A stretch of DNA of 64,000 bases from Verrucomicrobia bacterium S94 (GTDB lineage Bacteria; Verrucomicrobiota; Kiritimatiellia; Kiritimatiellales; Pontiellaceae): contig CP036201.1 in assembly GCA_004299845.1 (NCBI GenBank), forward strand, positions 3,782,001 through 3,846,000. The letters run 5' to 3'. Below, in pieces: positions 33,730 to 41,817 of this stretch. The first letter of the stretch is position 1. Each line of letters starts with the position of its first letter. A program made the translations under genes and the position numbers. The notes under the pieces were generated by a model that was given only the letters and a program-made list of their open reading frames with translations, was not told the origin of the DNA and did no database searches.

Positions 33730-34050
33730 ATGACCGGGAAGGAAAAAAATCTGTATGAAGCGAAGGCAAAGGTGCTGAAGGCGCTGGCGCATCCGACGCG
33801 GCTGTGGATGGCGGAGCAGCTGTCGGTCGGGGAAAGGTGTGTCTGCGAATTTGTGGATCAGATCGATGCCGATTTTTCGACAATCTCGAAGCATCTTTCG
33901 GTACTGAAACAGGCGGGAATTGTGCAGGACGAGAAGCGCGGCAAGCAGGTGTTTTATAAAATGAAGGTTCCATGCGTGATGAATTTCATGAGTTGTGTGG
34001 AAGCGGTCATTGAGAACAATGCAAAGGATCAGGCGACATTATTGAAATAA
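33730..34050 (+). CDS. ArsR-family transcriptional repressor
   Basis: 106 residues, winged helix. The family core is clear: AKAKVLKALAHPTRLWMAEQLSVGERCVCEFVDQIDADFSTISKHLSVLKQAGIVQDEKRGKQVFYKMKV. The ERCVCEF segment carries the C(V)C pair of the classic alpha-3 metal(loid) site, and one more Cys is at CVMNFMSC. So thiol-dependent sensing of As/Sb or another metal, or of thiol redox state, is plausible. The start at 33730 has CGGAG upstream. It heads a unit with an ArsP-like permease and three thiol-redox genes. Confidence 0.9.
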   Translation: MTGKEKNLYEAKAKVLKALAHPTRLWMAEQLSVGERCVCEFVDQIDADFSTISKHLSVLKQAGIVQDEKRGKQVFYKMKVPCVMNFMSCVEAVIENNAKDQATLLK

Positions 34051-34104
34051 TTTTTGAACGATTATTGGTTAAAAGGTCAAATGACCATGTAATGAGGTGG
34101 TGCA

Positions 34105-35406
34105 ATGAATTGGAAGACTGAGTGGAAAAAGCTGGCGTGGATTGTCGGGATATTTTTGGGGTTCTTCTATCTTCCGGTCGGGAATACGCGATTTGACCAT
34201 GCTGTAATGGAGTCGCTCCATTTGGCGAAATGGTATGCTCAGGAGCATGTTCTGCTCTGTTTGGTTCCGGCTTTTTTTATTGCGGGGGCGATTGCGGTAT
34301 TCGTCAGCCAGGGCGCGGTGATGAAATACTTGGGAGCAAGAGCCAAAAAGGTGGTAGCCTATGGGGTGGCTTCGGTTTCAGGAACCATTCTGGCGGTTTG
34401 TTCCTGCACGGTGCTTCCGCTTTTTTCGGGAATTTATAAAATGGGAGCCGGATTAGGGCCGGCTACGGCGTTTCTTTATTCCGGACCGGCGATCAATGTA
34501 CTGGCGATTGCCCTCACGGCCCGTATCCTCGGTGCGGAAATGGGGATTGCCCGTGCGGTCGGTGCTATTCTGTTCAGTGTGGTGATCGGATTGCTGATGC
34601 ACCTTATTTTCCGCAAGGAGGAACAGGAAAAAGCTGCGGCCCAGATGGCCCTGCCCGAAGAAGAGGTGGCCCGTCCGTTATGGCAGAACGGCCTCTATTT
34701 TTTCTCGATGGTTGGGATTCTGGTTTTTGCCAACTGGGGCAAGCCGGATCTGGATACCGGTCTCTGGGCGGCGATTTATTCTTTAAAATGGATCATTACT
34801 TCCATTTTTGCTGCGGCCTTCGGAGTATTCCTCGTACTTTGGTTCAGTATTAAATGGTGGAAGGTCGTGTTGACTGCCGTTCCGGTCGGTACTTTGGCCC
34901 TCACATTTCCGGAACAACCCATCCTTGCGTTCAGCGCCGGGGCGGTGGGGCTTTCGTGGTTCACCAGCACCGATAAAGGTGAAGCAGGGGAATGGTTCAG
35001 TTCGTCCTGGGGATTTGCCAAACAGATTCTTCCTCTACTGCTTTTCGGCGTCCTGATTGCCGGTCTGCTGCTCGGCCGGGTGGGCCAGGAGGGTTTGATT
35101 CCTTCCGAATGGGTCGCCTCCGCCGTGGGCGGAAATTCGCTGCGGGCTAACTTTTTTGCATCATTTGCCGGGGCTTTCATGTACTTCGCCACGCTTACTG
35201 AAGTGCCTATCCTGCAGGGGCTGATCAACAACGGCATGGGCAAAGGTCCCGCATTGGCCTTGCTGCTGGCCGGCCCTGCACTCAGCCTGCCGAACATGTT
35301 GGTGATTCGCAGCGTGCTTGGCACCAGGAAGACGGTCGTGTTCGTTTCGCTGGTTATTGTTATGGCGACAGTCAGTGGAATGATTTTTGGAACGTTTTTC
35401 AATTAA
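34105..35406 (+). CDS. ArsP/DUF318-type permease
   Basis: 433 residues with about ten to eleven hydrophobic segments. The ILAVCSCTVLPLFSGIYKMGAGLGPATAFLYSGPAINVLAI block is the signature of the DUF318/permease family that includes the organoarsenical exporter ArsP; a matching second half has ATLTEVPILQGLINNGMGKGPALALLLAGPALSLPNML. The Cys-Ser-Cys pair suits binding of a thiophilic substrate. It lies 54 bases after arsR. The substrate (arsenic compound or other metal species) is not certain. Confidence 0.82.
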   Translation: MNWKTEWKKLAWIVGIFLGFFYLPVGNTRFDHAVMESLHLAKWYAQEHVLLCLVPAFFIAGAIAVFVSQGAVMKYLGARAKKVVAYGVASVSGTILAVCSCTVLPLFSGIYKMGAGLGPATAFLYSGPAINVLAIALTARILGAEMGIARAVGAILFSVVIGLLMHLIFRKEEQEKAAAQMALPEEEVARPLWQNGLYFFSMVGILVFANWGKPDLDTGLWAAIYSLKWIITSIFAAAFGVFLVLWFSIKWWKVVLTAVPVGTLALTFPEQPILAFSAGAVGLSWFTSTDKGEAGEWFSSSWGFAKQILPLLLFGVLIAGLLLGRVGQEGLIPSEWVASAVGGNSLRANFFASFAGAFMYFATLTEVPILQGLINNGMGKGPALALLLAGPALSLPNMLVIRSVLGTRKTVVFVSLVIVMATVSGMIFGTFFN

Positions 35407-35538
35407 ACGGACGGTGTCGGGGAATTGAGACCGGATAGATGCCATGTGGCGGTGCGGCCGATGGGCCGTGGAGGGCTTAGTTGATGAATAATACGTCGTA
35501 TAACGGCGTTTAAAGAAGGAATGAACGGAGGACATAAA

Positions 35539-35769
35539 ATGAAAGTACAGATACTGGGCACCGGATGTCCGAAATGCAAAAAAACGGCGGAGGCGGCTCA
35601 ATCGGCCATTGATGAACTGGGTATTGATGCTGAAATCGAAAAAGTGACCGACCTGAATGAAATTATGAAGTTCGGAGTCATGCTGACTCCCGCGCTGGCG
35701 GTGGATGGCGACGTTAAGGTCGTGGGTAAAGTTCCCACGGTGGATGATGTAAAGAAAATGCTGAAATAA
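35539..35769 (+). CDS. Small thioredoxin-fold protein (redox-active disulfide protein 2 type)
   Basis: 76 residues. MKVQILGTGCPKCKKTAEAAQSAIDELGIDAEIEKVTD is the thioredoxin-fold start with active site CPKC (Cys10, Cys13), and VMLTPALAVDGDVKVVGKVPTVDDV includes the cis-Pro of the fold. This type is common beside DUF318 permeases. The start at 35539 follows GGAGG. It probably passes electrons between the other thiol proteins of the cluster. Confidence 0.88.
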   Translation: MKVQILGTGCPKCKKTAEAAQSAIDELGIDAEIEKVTDLNEIMKFGVMLTPALAVDGDVKVVGKVPTVDDVKKMLK

Positions 35770-35835
35770 AGGGAACGCTGGCAACGGAAAACAGGAACGA
35801 ATCCATCTATATGGTTATGGGGGAATACGGAGCTT

Positions 35836-36321
35836 ATGAAAAGAATTATACCGATTGTATTGCTGGTGGTTGCAGTGATTGCCGTAGTAGGCATAAAAAA
35901 CAAAAAGAATCATGCCGCTCCGGAAATCGCCGGTTGCGAAGGGGGTGTCTGCACACTGCCGATTCCGCAGGAAAAGGTGGTGCAGGAAGCGGCGGAGGCC
36001 GATGCGCCCGTCGACAGTCCGTTGCCGAAACTGCTCGATCTGGGAGCCGGCAAGTGCATTCCGTGTAAAATGATGGCGCCGATTCTTGATGAGATGAAGG
36101 AAACCTTCGCCGGACAGCTTGATGTGGAATTCATTGATGTCTGGGAAAACCAGGAAGCCGGACAGCAGTATGGAATCCGTATGATTCCGACACAGATTTT
36201 TTTCGATGCGGATGGCCAGGAACTGTTTCGTCATGAAGGATTTTATGCCCGCGAAGATATGCTGAAAAAATGGCAGGAGCTGGGCTTTGAGTTTGAAGAC
36301 CGCGCTGAATCTGCAGAGTAG
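35836..36321 (+). CDS. Membrane-anchored thioredoxin-family protein
   Basis: 161 residues. An N-terminal membrane segment (IIPIVLLVVAVIAVVGI) anchors a periplasmic thioredoxin domain: LLDLGAGKCIPCKMMAPILDEMKETFAGQLDVEFIDVWENQEAGQQYGIRMIPTQIFFDADGQELFRHEGF. The active site is CIPC instead of CGPC, and the cis-Pro lies in MIPTQ. A further CEGGVC pair sits just after the anchor. The next gene encodes the CcdA-type electron carrier that could reduce it. Confidence 0.88.
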   Translation: MKRIIPIVLLVVAVIAVVGIKNKKNHAAPEIAGCEGGVCTLPIPQEKVVQEAAEADAPVDSPLPKLLDLGAGKCIPCKMMAPILDEMKETFAGQLDVEFIDVWENQEAGQQYGIRMIPTQIFFDADGQELFRHEGFYAREDMLKKWQELGFEFEDRAESAE

Positions 36322-36336
36322 CGGAGGAGAAAGTGT

Positions 36337-37035
36337 ATGGAACAGCTGTTCATTGCTTTGACGCATGCGATCGAAAGCACCCCGCTGATTGCTCTCAGTG
36401 CGGCGCTGGTCTGGGGCGTGCTGAGCATAATTCTCAGTCCGTGTCATCTGGCCAGCATTCCGTTGATTATCGGATTTATTGATGAACAGGGCCGCACTTC
36501 GCCCCGTCGGGCTTTTCTGACGGCTCTGCTGTTTGCCACCGGCATTCTGCTGACCATTGCGCTGATCGGTTTGATTACGGCGGCGCTGGGCCGCATGATG
36601 GGCGACGTCGGGCGCTACGGAAACTGGTTTGTAGCGTTGATCTTTTTTGTGGTCGGCCTGCATCTGCTGGGCGTGATTCCCATGCCGGGCAGCGGCCCGG
36701 GACAGGTGGGGATGAAACGAAAAGGACTGCTTGCCGCATTCATTCTCGGGCTTATTTTCGGCATTGCGCTCGGTCCCTGCACCTTTGCCTATATGGCACC
36801 GATGCTTGGAGTGACCTTTAAACTCGGTGCGGAACAGCCGCTCTATGCCGGAAGTCTGCTGCTGATGTACGGAATCGGACACTGCAGTGTCATTGTCGCC
36901 GCCGGCACCTCAACCGGTCTGGTGCAGAAATACATGAACTGGAACGAAAGCTCCAAAGGTGCCGACCTGCTTAAGAAAGTCTGCGGAGTGCTGGTGCTGA
37001 TCGGGGGGCTTTACCTGATCTACACCGCGCCCTGA
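36337..37035 (+). CDS. CcdA/DsbD-type transmembrane electron carrier
   Basis: 232 residues with about six transmembrane helices. It has the two conserved Cys-Pro sites of the family: LSPCHLASIPLIIGFI in the first helix and ALGPCTFAYMAPMLGV in the fourth. It transfers reducing power from cytoplasmic thioredoxin to periplasmic thiol proteins. It starts 15 bases after the thioredoxin gene and ends the arsR-led unit. No cytochrome c assembly genes are near, so service to the thiol proteins of this cluster is the better guess. Confidence 0.87.
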   Translation: MEQLFIALTHAIESTPLIALSAALVWGVLSIILSPCHLASIPLIIGFIDEQGRTSPRRAFLTALLFATGILLTIALIGLITAALGRMMGDVGRYGNWFVALIFFVVGLHLLGVIPMPGSGPGQVGMKRKGLLAAFILGLIFGIALGPCTFAYMAPMLGVTFKLGAEQPLYAGSLLLMYGIGHCSVIVAAGTSTGLVQKYMNWNESSKGADLLKKVCGVLVLIGGLYLIYTAP

Positions 37036-37424
37036 GCAGGCGTTTATGATTTGCGGTATATTATTTTTAAACAATTGATCGGCTGGAAGAGTGGCAAATG
37101 AAATCGGCCTTGGCTGTTTAGGTTTGATGTAACGACGCTGTGCGAAGAGGTTTTGTTTTTCATCGCTTTTTTCTTTGGCCATGGTCCGGGAAAAGAAACC
37201 CGTCTCACAATTTCGTGTCGCATTTAATAAACAGATAATGCAGAGATGAGACATTTCAGGCCTTGAAGTGATGGTTTTGGATTTCAGCCGCTGCGTTTAT
37301 AGGCTTGCATTCACGGTGTCTTTCCGGCCGACCCGCTTCTCCTATTAAATATACTCTCCCCTTCTCGATCAGGGAACTGAGAGGGGGGAATTGATTTCCG
37401 GTGTGTGGCTGTTGCAGTTGTTGA
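37036..37424. other. About 390 bases, no gene seen
   Basis: A minus-strand frame reads MAKEKSDEKQNLFAQRRY... from about 37183 but runs back into the CcdA gene and has no family features. I see no promoter, RNA gene or repeat that I would defend. Confidence 0.4.
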
Positions 37425-37898
37425 CCACGGGCGCACGTTCGGCTGGAGCGAGCGGATCTTTTTTCAAACAGGTTGATTTTCGGGATCGGCGCTGCTGTTG
37501 GGGGAGGCGTCGGGTTTGTTTTAATGGCGGCGGTGCTGCTGACGGCACGCTTCATTGTTCCTTTGATTGGATATGAATCCGAATTTGAGCAGATGATTCA
37601 GATCTACCTTTATATAAGCGCTTTTTCGATTATTCCGGAGCTGATTTTTTACGCGATCCGGGAACTGCTGCTGGCGCGGTCCCATACGGTGATTCTCAAC
37701 CTGTTGATTTTTCTGTTCAATTTTTTCAACATTGCGGTCAACATTCTGCTGATGTTCGGCCTGAAGCTGGGAATCGCCGGAGCGGCGATCGCCACGCTGC
37801 TTTCGCGGGCTCTGATGGCGCTGGCGGTTTTCCAATACAGCCGGAAAAAGACCCGTTGGCATTGGAAGGTTTGCGGTGATACGATGCTTATGATCTGA
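37425..37898 (+). pseudogene. Fragment of a MATE-family efflux transporter
   Basis: An open frame without a proper start, reading from about RADLFSNRLIFGIGAAVGGGVGFVLMAAVLLTARFIVPLIG through QIYLYISAFSIIPELIFYAIRELLLARSHTVILN to NIAVNILLMFGLKLGIAGAAIATLLSRALMALAVFQYSRKK. This is the middle of the N-terminal half of MATE (multidrug and toxin extrusion) proteins, about 130 of some 450 residues. Both ends are missing, so it is a relic. Nothing recognisable follows until the regulatory region near 38096. Confidence 0.6.
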
Positions 37899-38095
37899 AC
37901 GGTAATCGCACCTGAACCATGCCAAGCTGGGCACGCGGGAGTGCCGCGAATCCTGTCGCGGCTGTATGATGCCATAGCGGAAAATGAAGTGCCGCTCAGA
38001 CACGGCCGCAGATTCCGCTTAAGCCAGTTGTCTTGAAATCGGGGCAACCGCAGGGGCTGCTGGGGAAACAAAAATGCGTCAGATTTCGGTTTATA

Positions 38096-38111
38096 AATAC
38101 ATATGTGTATT
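38096..38111 (+). promoter_or_regulatory. Palindrome, possible enhancer site of the guanidine operon
   Basis: AATACA-TATG-TGTATT is a perfect 16-bp palindrome 133 bp upstream of the -24 element of a sigma-54 promoter. Activators of sigma-54 bind dimer sites at about this distance. AT-rich palindromes of similar words precede the second sigma-54 promoter (49920-49962). Confidence 0.5.
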
Positions 38112-38235
38112 TGTGTGTATTGAGTCTACTGCGGTTTAATTTGCGACAATATTTTCATAGAATAATCATAAATTGTTTATATATAGGAAGAAATGTAGTT
38201 TAAAAGTTGTGGTTTATACTCAGGCCTGAGGGGGA

Positions 38236-38250
38236 TGGCACATCTGTTGC
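38236..38250 (+). promoter_or_regulatory. Sigma-54 promoter of the guanidine/urea operon
   Basis: TGGCAC-ATCTG-TTGC matches the -24/-12 consensus (TGGCAC-N5-TTGC) exactly, with GG and GC at the required spacing. It lies 83 bases upstream of the first start codon. Such promoters need an ATP-driven activator and are typical of nitrogen assimilation. Confidence 0.85.
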
Positions 38251-38333
38251 GTATAGCAACGGTATCACTAATAAACTATCTAGTAATACTGTAGAGGATG
38301 AGAAAAACCAAACCCAATGGAGATTAAACCGAG

Positions 38334-39308
38334 ATGAAACTGACCTTCCTTATGAGACCCATTGCTGTGATCATGGCGCTGATTGCCACTGCTGCTGTGG
38401 CGGAACCGCTTAAAATTGCCTATAGCGATTGGCCGGGCTGGGTGGCCTGGGATATCGCCAAGGAAAAAGGATTTTTTGAAAAGCACGGCGTGGAAGTGGA
38501 ACTGCTTTGGTTTGAATATGTGGCCTCGATGGATGCCTTCGCGGCGGGTAAAGCCGATGCGGTCTGTGTGGCCAACGGCGACTCGGTGGTGCTCAATGCC
38601 ACGGGGGCCCGCAACGTGATGATTCTGGTGAACGACTATTCCAACGGGAACGACAAAATCGTCGCCCGGGAAGGGATCGCCGATGTGAAAGCGTTGAAAG
38701 GAAAGAAGATCGGTGTCGAAATCGGTTTTCTCAGCCATGCGCTGCTGATCAAGGCGTTGCAGGATAACGGCATGTCGGAAAAGGATGTGGAACTCATCAA
38801 TATGCCGACGCATCAGGCGGCACAGGTGCTGGCGTCCGGCGATGTGGATGCGATCGTGGCGTGGCAGCCGCATTCCGGCATGGCGTTGAAAGCCTCCGAG
38901 GGATCCACGGCGGTGTATACGACAGCCGATGCGCCCGGCATTATCTATGATACGCTTTGTGTGGCACCCGGCAGCATTCTGAAACGCAAAGCCGACTGGC
39001 AGAAGGTGGTGGCGGCCTGGTATGACGTGATCGACTATATGGCCGATCCGGCCAATGAAGAGGAAATGCTTCAGATTCTCTCCGCCCGCGTCGGTCTTAC
39101 GCCGGCTGAATATAAACCCTTTCTCTCCGGCACCTACATGATGAGCAAAGACGAAGTGCTCAAGGCGCTTGAGCCCGGAGACGGATTTGAGTCACTTTAT
39201 GGTTCCTGTGAAGTGGTGAATCAGTTTTTCGTTGCCAACAAGGTTTATGAAGAACCGGTGGCGGTTAAGCGCACCATCGATCCGTCGTTCACTAAATCCG
39301 TGAAATAA
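38334..39308 (+). CDS. ABC transporter substrate-binding protein (NrtA/TauA/SsuA type), guanidine operon
   Basis: 324 residues with a signal peptide (IAVIMALIATAAVAEP). The mature protein follows the NMT1/SsuA pattern: LKIAYSDWPGWVAWDIAKEKGFFEKHGVEVELLWFEY, AFAAGKADAVCVANGDSVVLN, DIKALKGKKIGVE-like VKALKGKKIGVEIGFLSHALLIKAL, GDVDAIVAWQPHSG. It should capture the substrate for the permease and ATPase downstream. In the known guanidine clusters proteins of this type are annotated as urea or guanidine binders; the cargo here is inferred from the deiminase and carboxylase genes. It is the first gene after the sigma-54 promoter. Confidence 0.88.
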   Translation: MKLTFLMRPIAVIMALIATAAVAEPLKIAYSDWPGWVAWDIAKEKGFFEKHGVEVELLWFEYVASMDAFAAGKADAVCVANGDSVVLNATGARNVMILVNDYSNGNDKIVAREGIADVKALKGKKIGVEIGFLSHALLIKALQDNGMSEKDVELINMPTHQAAQVLASGDVDAIVAWQPHSGMALKASEGSTAVYTTADAPGIIYDTLCVAPGSILKRKADWQKVVAAWYDVIDYMADPANEEEMLQILSARVGLTPAEYKPFLSGTYMMSKDEVLKALEPGDGFESLYGSCEVVNQFFVANKVYEEPVAVKRTIDPSFTKSVK

Positions 39309-39330
39309 TCTCTCCTCAAACCTCCTGGCG

Positions 39331-39414
39331 GGCCGGCTTCGGCCGGTCTGCCGAACCCTTTGCCCGCAGCATGCGGGCGATATACAACTTTCCAATCCCC
39401 GGAAAAATCCGGGG
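39331..39414 (+). repeat. Three tandem stem-loops between binding-protein and permease genes
   Basis: GGCCG-GCTT-CGGCC (39331-39344), GCCCGCA-GCA-TGCGGGC (39362-39378) and CCCCGGA-AAAA-TCCGGGG (39397-39414). None is followed by a T run. Hairpins in this place often protect the upstream mRNA, so that the binding protein is made in excess over the membrane parts. Confidence 0.65.
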
Positions 39415-39425
39415 ACAGGGGTGTC

Positions 39426-40439
39426 ATGTCTAAACAGGAAAAATGGTTCAGGTTCGGAAAGAGCCTTTCGCCGAAGCGCGTCAGGGGACTGACCGTTGCG
39501 TCGTTTATTCTTCCGCTCGTGCTCTGGTCGGCGATCAGTTATATTCCGGGTCTCTGGCATCCGGAAGTACAGATTGAGAAGGTTGGGGACAGTCTGTATT
39601 TTGATGCGGGCGACCGGGTCGACGTGGAGACTTTTGAGCTGGAAAACAAAAATCTTCAGGCATCGGACGGTGTTCCAATGGTGGGGAAACGGGTAAACCC
39701 GGTCTATTTCCCGGCGCCGCATGAGGTGGTTCGCGCGCTCTATTCCGCATTCGTCACCGAGCCGCGTCGCGATGGTGAACCATGGTTTCATGAAAGTGTG
39801 GCGCACAGTGTGCGGGTGGTCTTCTGGGGTTTTCTGCTTTCATCGCTGTTCGGGGTTCCGCTTGGTATTCTCTGCGGCGTCTTCAGCTATTTTTCCAAAC
39901 TGATTGAACCGTTTGTGGAGTTTTTCCGCTACTTCCCGGCCCCGGTGTTCGGTGCGCTGGCGGTGGCGATTCTGGGCATCAACGATGCGCCGAAAGTGGC
40001 GATCATTTTTATCGGTACGTTTTTCCAGCAGGTGCTGGTGATCGCCAACACGACGCGGACGGTGGATTTCAGTCTGGTTGAGGCCGCGCAAACGCTGGGA
40101 GCCAAACCGGGACGACTGCTTTTCAAGGTCGTGATTCCCGCGGTACTGCCGAAACTGTATATGGATATGCGGATTCTGCTGGGCTGGGCATGGACCTACC
40201 TGATTGTGGCGGAGGTTGTCGGCACCAGTACAGGCATCAGCTGGTTTATTAATCAGCAGGCCAAATACCGTATGTTCGACAATGTCTATGCCGCGATCCT
40301 GGTGCTCGGTTTTATCGGGCTGGGCACCGACATGCTGCTCGGTGCGCTCGGGAAACAGCTGTTTGCCTGGGAGGACGGGCGGCGTTCAGGATTCGGCAAA
40401 ATGCTGCGAAAAATAAAACCTGCACCGGCGGAGGCCTGA
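39426..40439 (+). CDS. ABC transporter permease, guanidine operon
   Basis: 337 residues. The core is a BPD-type permease domain with the EAA loop VEAAQTLGAKPGRLLFKVVIPAVLPKLY. Membrane helices lie at about residues 25-45 and then from residue 120 on. Between the first helix and the core is an unusual periplasmic or loop insert of about 70 residues (WHPEVQIEKVGDSLYFDAGDRVDVETFELENKN...). The start at 39426 fits the permease; the frame open to 39360 crosses the stem-loops. Its stop is two bases before the ATPase start. Confidence 0.9.
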   Translation: MSKQEKWFRFGKSLSPKRVRGLTVASFILPLVLWSAISYIPGLWHPEVQIEKVGDSLYFDAGDRVDVETFELENKNLQASDGVPMVGKRVNPVYFPAPHEVVRALYSAFVTEPRRDGEPWFHESVAHSVRVVFWGFLLSSLFGVPLGILCGVFSYFSKLIEPFVEFFRYFPAPVFGALAVAILGINDAPKVAIIFIGTFFQQVLVIANTTRTVDFSLVEAAQTLGAKPGRLLFKVVIPAVLPKLYMDMRILLGWAWTYLIVAEVVGTSTGISWFINQQAKYRMFDNVYAAILVLGFIGLGTDMLLGALGKQLFAWEDGRRSGFGKMLRKIKPAPAEA

Positions 40440-40440
40440 G

Positions 40441-41343
40441 ATGACCGATTTGCCCAGTACACTGAACCTGCCGTCCTATAAAGAGCAGTCGCATAAAGTG
40501 AAGGAGCGTCTGGACCATATCAAAAGCCAGCCGGTTGTTATCGAAGTCGATAAGCTGGTGAAGGATTTTCCAACGGAAGAGGGCATGCGCCGCATTCTCG
40601 ACCAGGTGTCTTTTAAAGTGCACAAGCGCGAATTCCTTTCCATCATCGGCCCGTCGGGCTGTGGTAAGTCGACGGTGATCCGCATGATGGCCTGTCTGGA
40701 AGAGATCACCGACGGTCTGATTCTAGTGGACGGTTATCCAGTATCCGAGCCCGGGGCTGATCGCGGTATGGTGTTCCAGAAGTACACGCTCTTTCCCTGG
40801 CTGACCGTAAAGAAGAATGTCATGTTCGGTTTGGAGGTCGGCGGTGCCAGTAAGTTTGATGCCGAGCGCGATGCCCTCCAGTGGCTGGATATTGTCGGGC
40901 TCGAACCCTATGCCGATCTTTATCCGGCACAGCTTTCCGGCGGGATGCAGCAGCGCGTGGCCATTGCCCGCGCATTAGCCAATAAGCCGAAAGTGCTGCT
41001 GATGGATGAGCCGTTCGGGGCGCTTGATGCGCAGACGCGCGCCAAAATGCAGGCCTATCTCCTGCAGATCTGGAAGAAGATCGATATCACGATTATTTTT
41101 ATTACGCACGATCTGGATGAGGCGGTTTATCTCTCCGACCGCGTGCTGGTGCTCGAAGCCAATCCGGGCCGGGTGCAGGAAATGGTGGAAGTCCCGGTCA
41201 GCAGGCCGCGTTCGCCGAGTCAGTTTTTATCGCCGGAGTTTCTGACCACTAAAATCCATCTCGAGGAACTGATTCATCCAACCGCAGAGGAGGCTCAGGA
41301 TGATTTTGAGGTGGTTAAAATGGTGGCCAAAGAAGCTGGATGA
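40441..41343 (+). CDS. ABC transporter ATPase, guanidine operon
   Basis: 300 residues. Walker [10 protein letters not shown] at residues 70-78, Q-loop [10 protein letters not shown], signature [15 protein letters not shown], Walker [13 protein letters not shown] and His switch ITHDLDEA. It belongs to the nitrate/sulfonate/taurine (SsuB/NrtD) subfamily, which matches the binding protein and permease. A longer-than-usual N-terminus (about 35 residues before the domain) is noted. Its last codons overlap an ATG of the next gene. Confidence 0.94.
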   Translation: MTDLPSTLNLPSYKEQSHKVKERLDHIKSQPVVIEVDKLVKDFPTEEGMRRILDQVSFKVHKREFLSIIGPSGCGKSTVIRMMACLEEITDGLILVDGYPVSEPGADRGMVFQKYTLFPWLTVKKNVMFGLEVGGASKFDAERDALQWLDIVGLEPYADLYPAQLSGGMQQRVAIARALANKPKVLLMDEPFGALDAQTRAKMQAYLLQIWKKIDITIIFITHDLDEAVYLSDRVLVLEANPGRVQEMVEVPVSRPRSPSQFLSPEFLTTKIHLEELIHPTAEEAQDDFEVVKMVAKEAG

Positions 41344-41357
41344 TCAGAGGAAAGGGA

Positions 41358-41801
41358 ATGAAGAAAGAAAAACAGAATTACAAACGGTTCAGTGTCACTA
41401 TGCCGGCCGAGCTCTATGAAGAGCTCGAAGAGATGGCGGAAGATCGGGGGATGGATAACCGCTCCATGATGATCTCGGATCTGGTGAAACGTGAAGTGCT
41501 TAAACACCGTCAGCTGGACCGTTCCCGCGTGATGGCAGGAACGCTGACGATCTCCTACGACGCGGCGGTCGATGACTGTGCCAACCGGCTGATCGCGCTG
41601 CGCCGCAACTATCTGGATGAAGTGATCTCCACGTTTCAGGTGATGCTGGAGGATGGAAAAAATCTGGAGATCTGGCTGGTGCAGGGGCAGGTGGAGGTAC
41701 TCCATACCCTGCTTTCCCGCGCGCTGAAATGCAGCAAAAGCATGATGGGGCAGATTACCTTTGCCGACGCCATCCTGCCGCCGCTCAGAACCAATCGATA
41801 A
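41358..41801 (+). CDS. NikR-like ribbon-helix-helix regulator lacking the nickel site
   Basis: 147 residues. The N-terminal ribbon-helix-helix (KRFSVTMPAELYEELEEMAEDRGMDNRSMMISDLVKREVLKH) and the ACT-like C-terminal domain (GTLTISYDAAVDDCANRLIALRRNYLDEVISTFQVMLEDGKNLEIWLVQG...MMGQITFADA) have the NikR architecture. In NikR three His and one Cys bind nickel. By hand alignment the equivalent places are Arg83, Gln94, Met96 and Asn102, so nickel control is unlikely. Lying between the importer and the deiminase genes, it may sense guanidine or a nitrogen signal. The start at 41358 follows AGAGGAAAGGG; an ATG at 41340 overlaps the ATPase stop. Confidence 0.78.
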   Translation: MKKEKQNYKRFSVTMPAELYEELEEMAEDRGMDNRSMMISDLVKREVLKHRQLDRSRVMAGTLTISYDAAVDDCANRLIALRRNYLDEVISTFQVMLEDGKNLEIWLVQGQVEVLHTLLSRALKCSKSMMGQITFADAILPPLRTNR

Positions 41802-41817
41802 ACAAAGGACGCAGAAG

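Noticed and set aside
36910-37183. Minus-strand frame starting MAKEKSDEKQNLFAQRRY
   Set aside because: It reads back into the CcdA gene, lacks a ribosome binding site and has no recognisable family; not listed as a gene.
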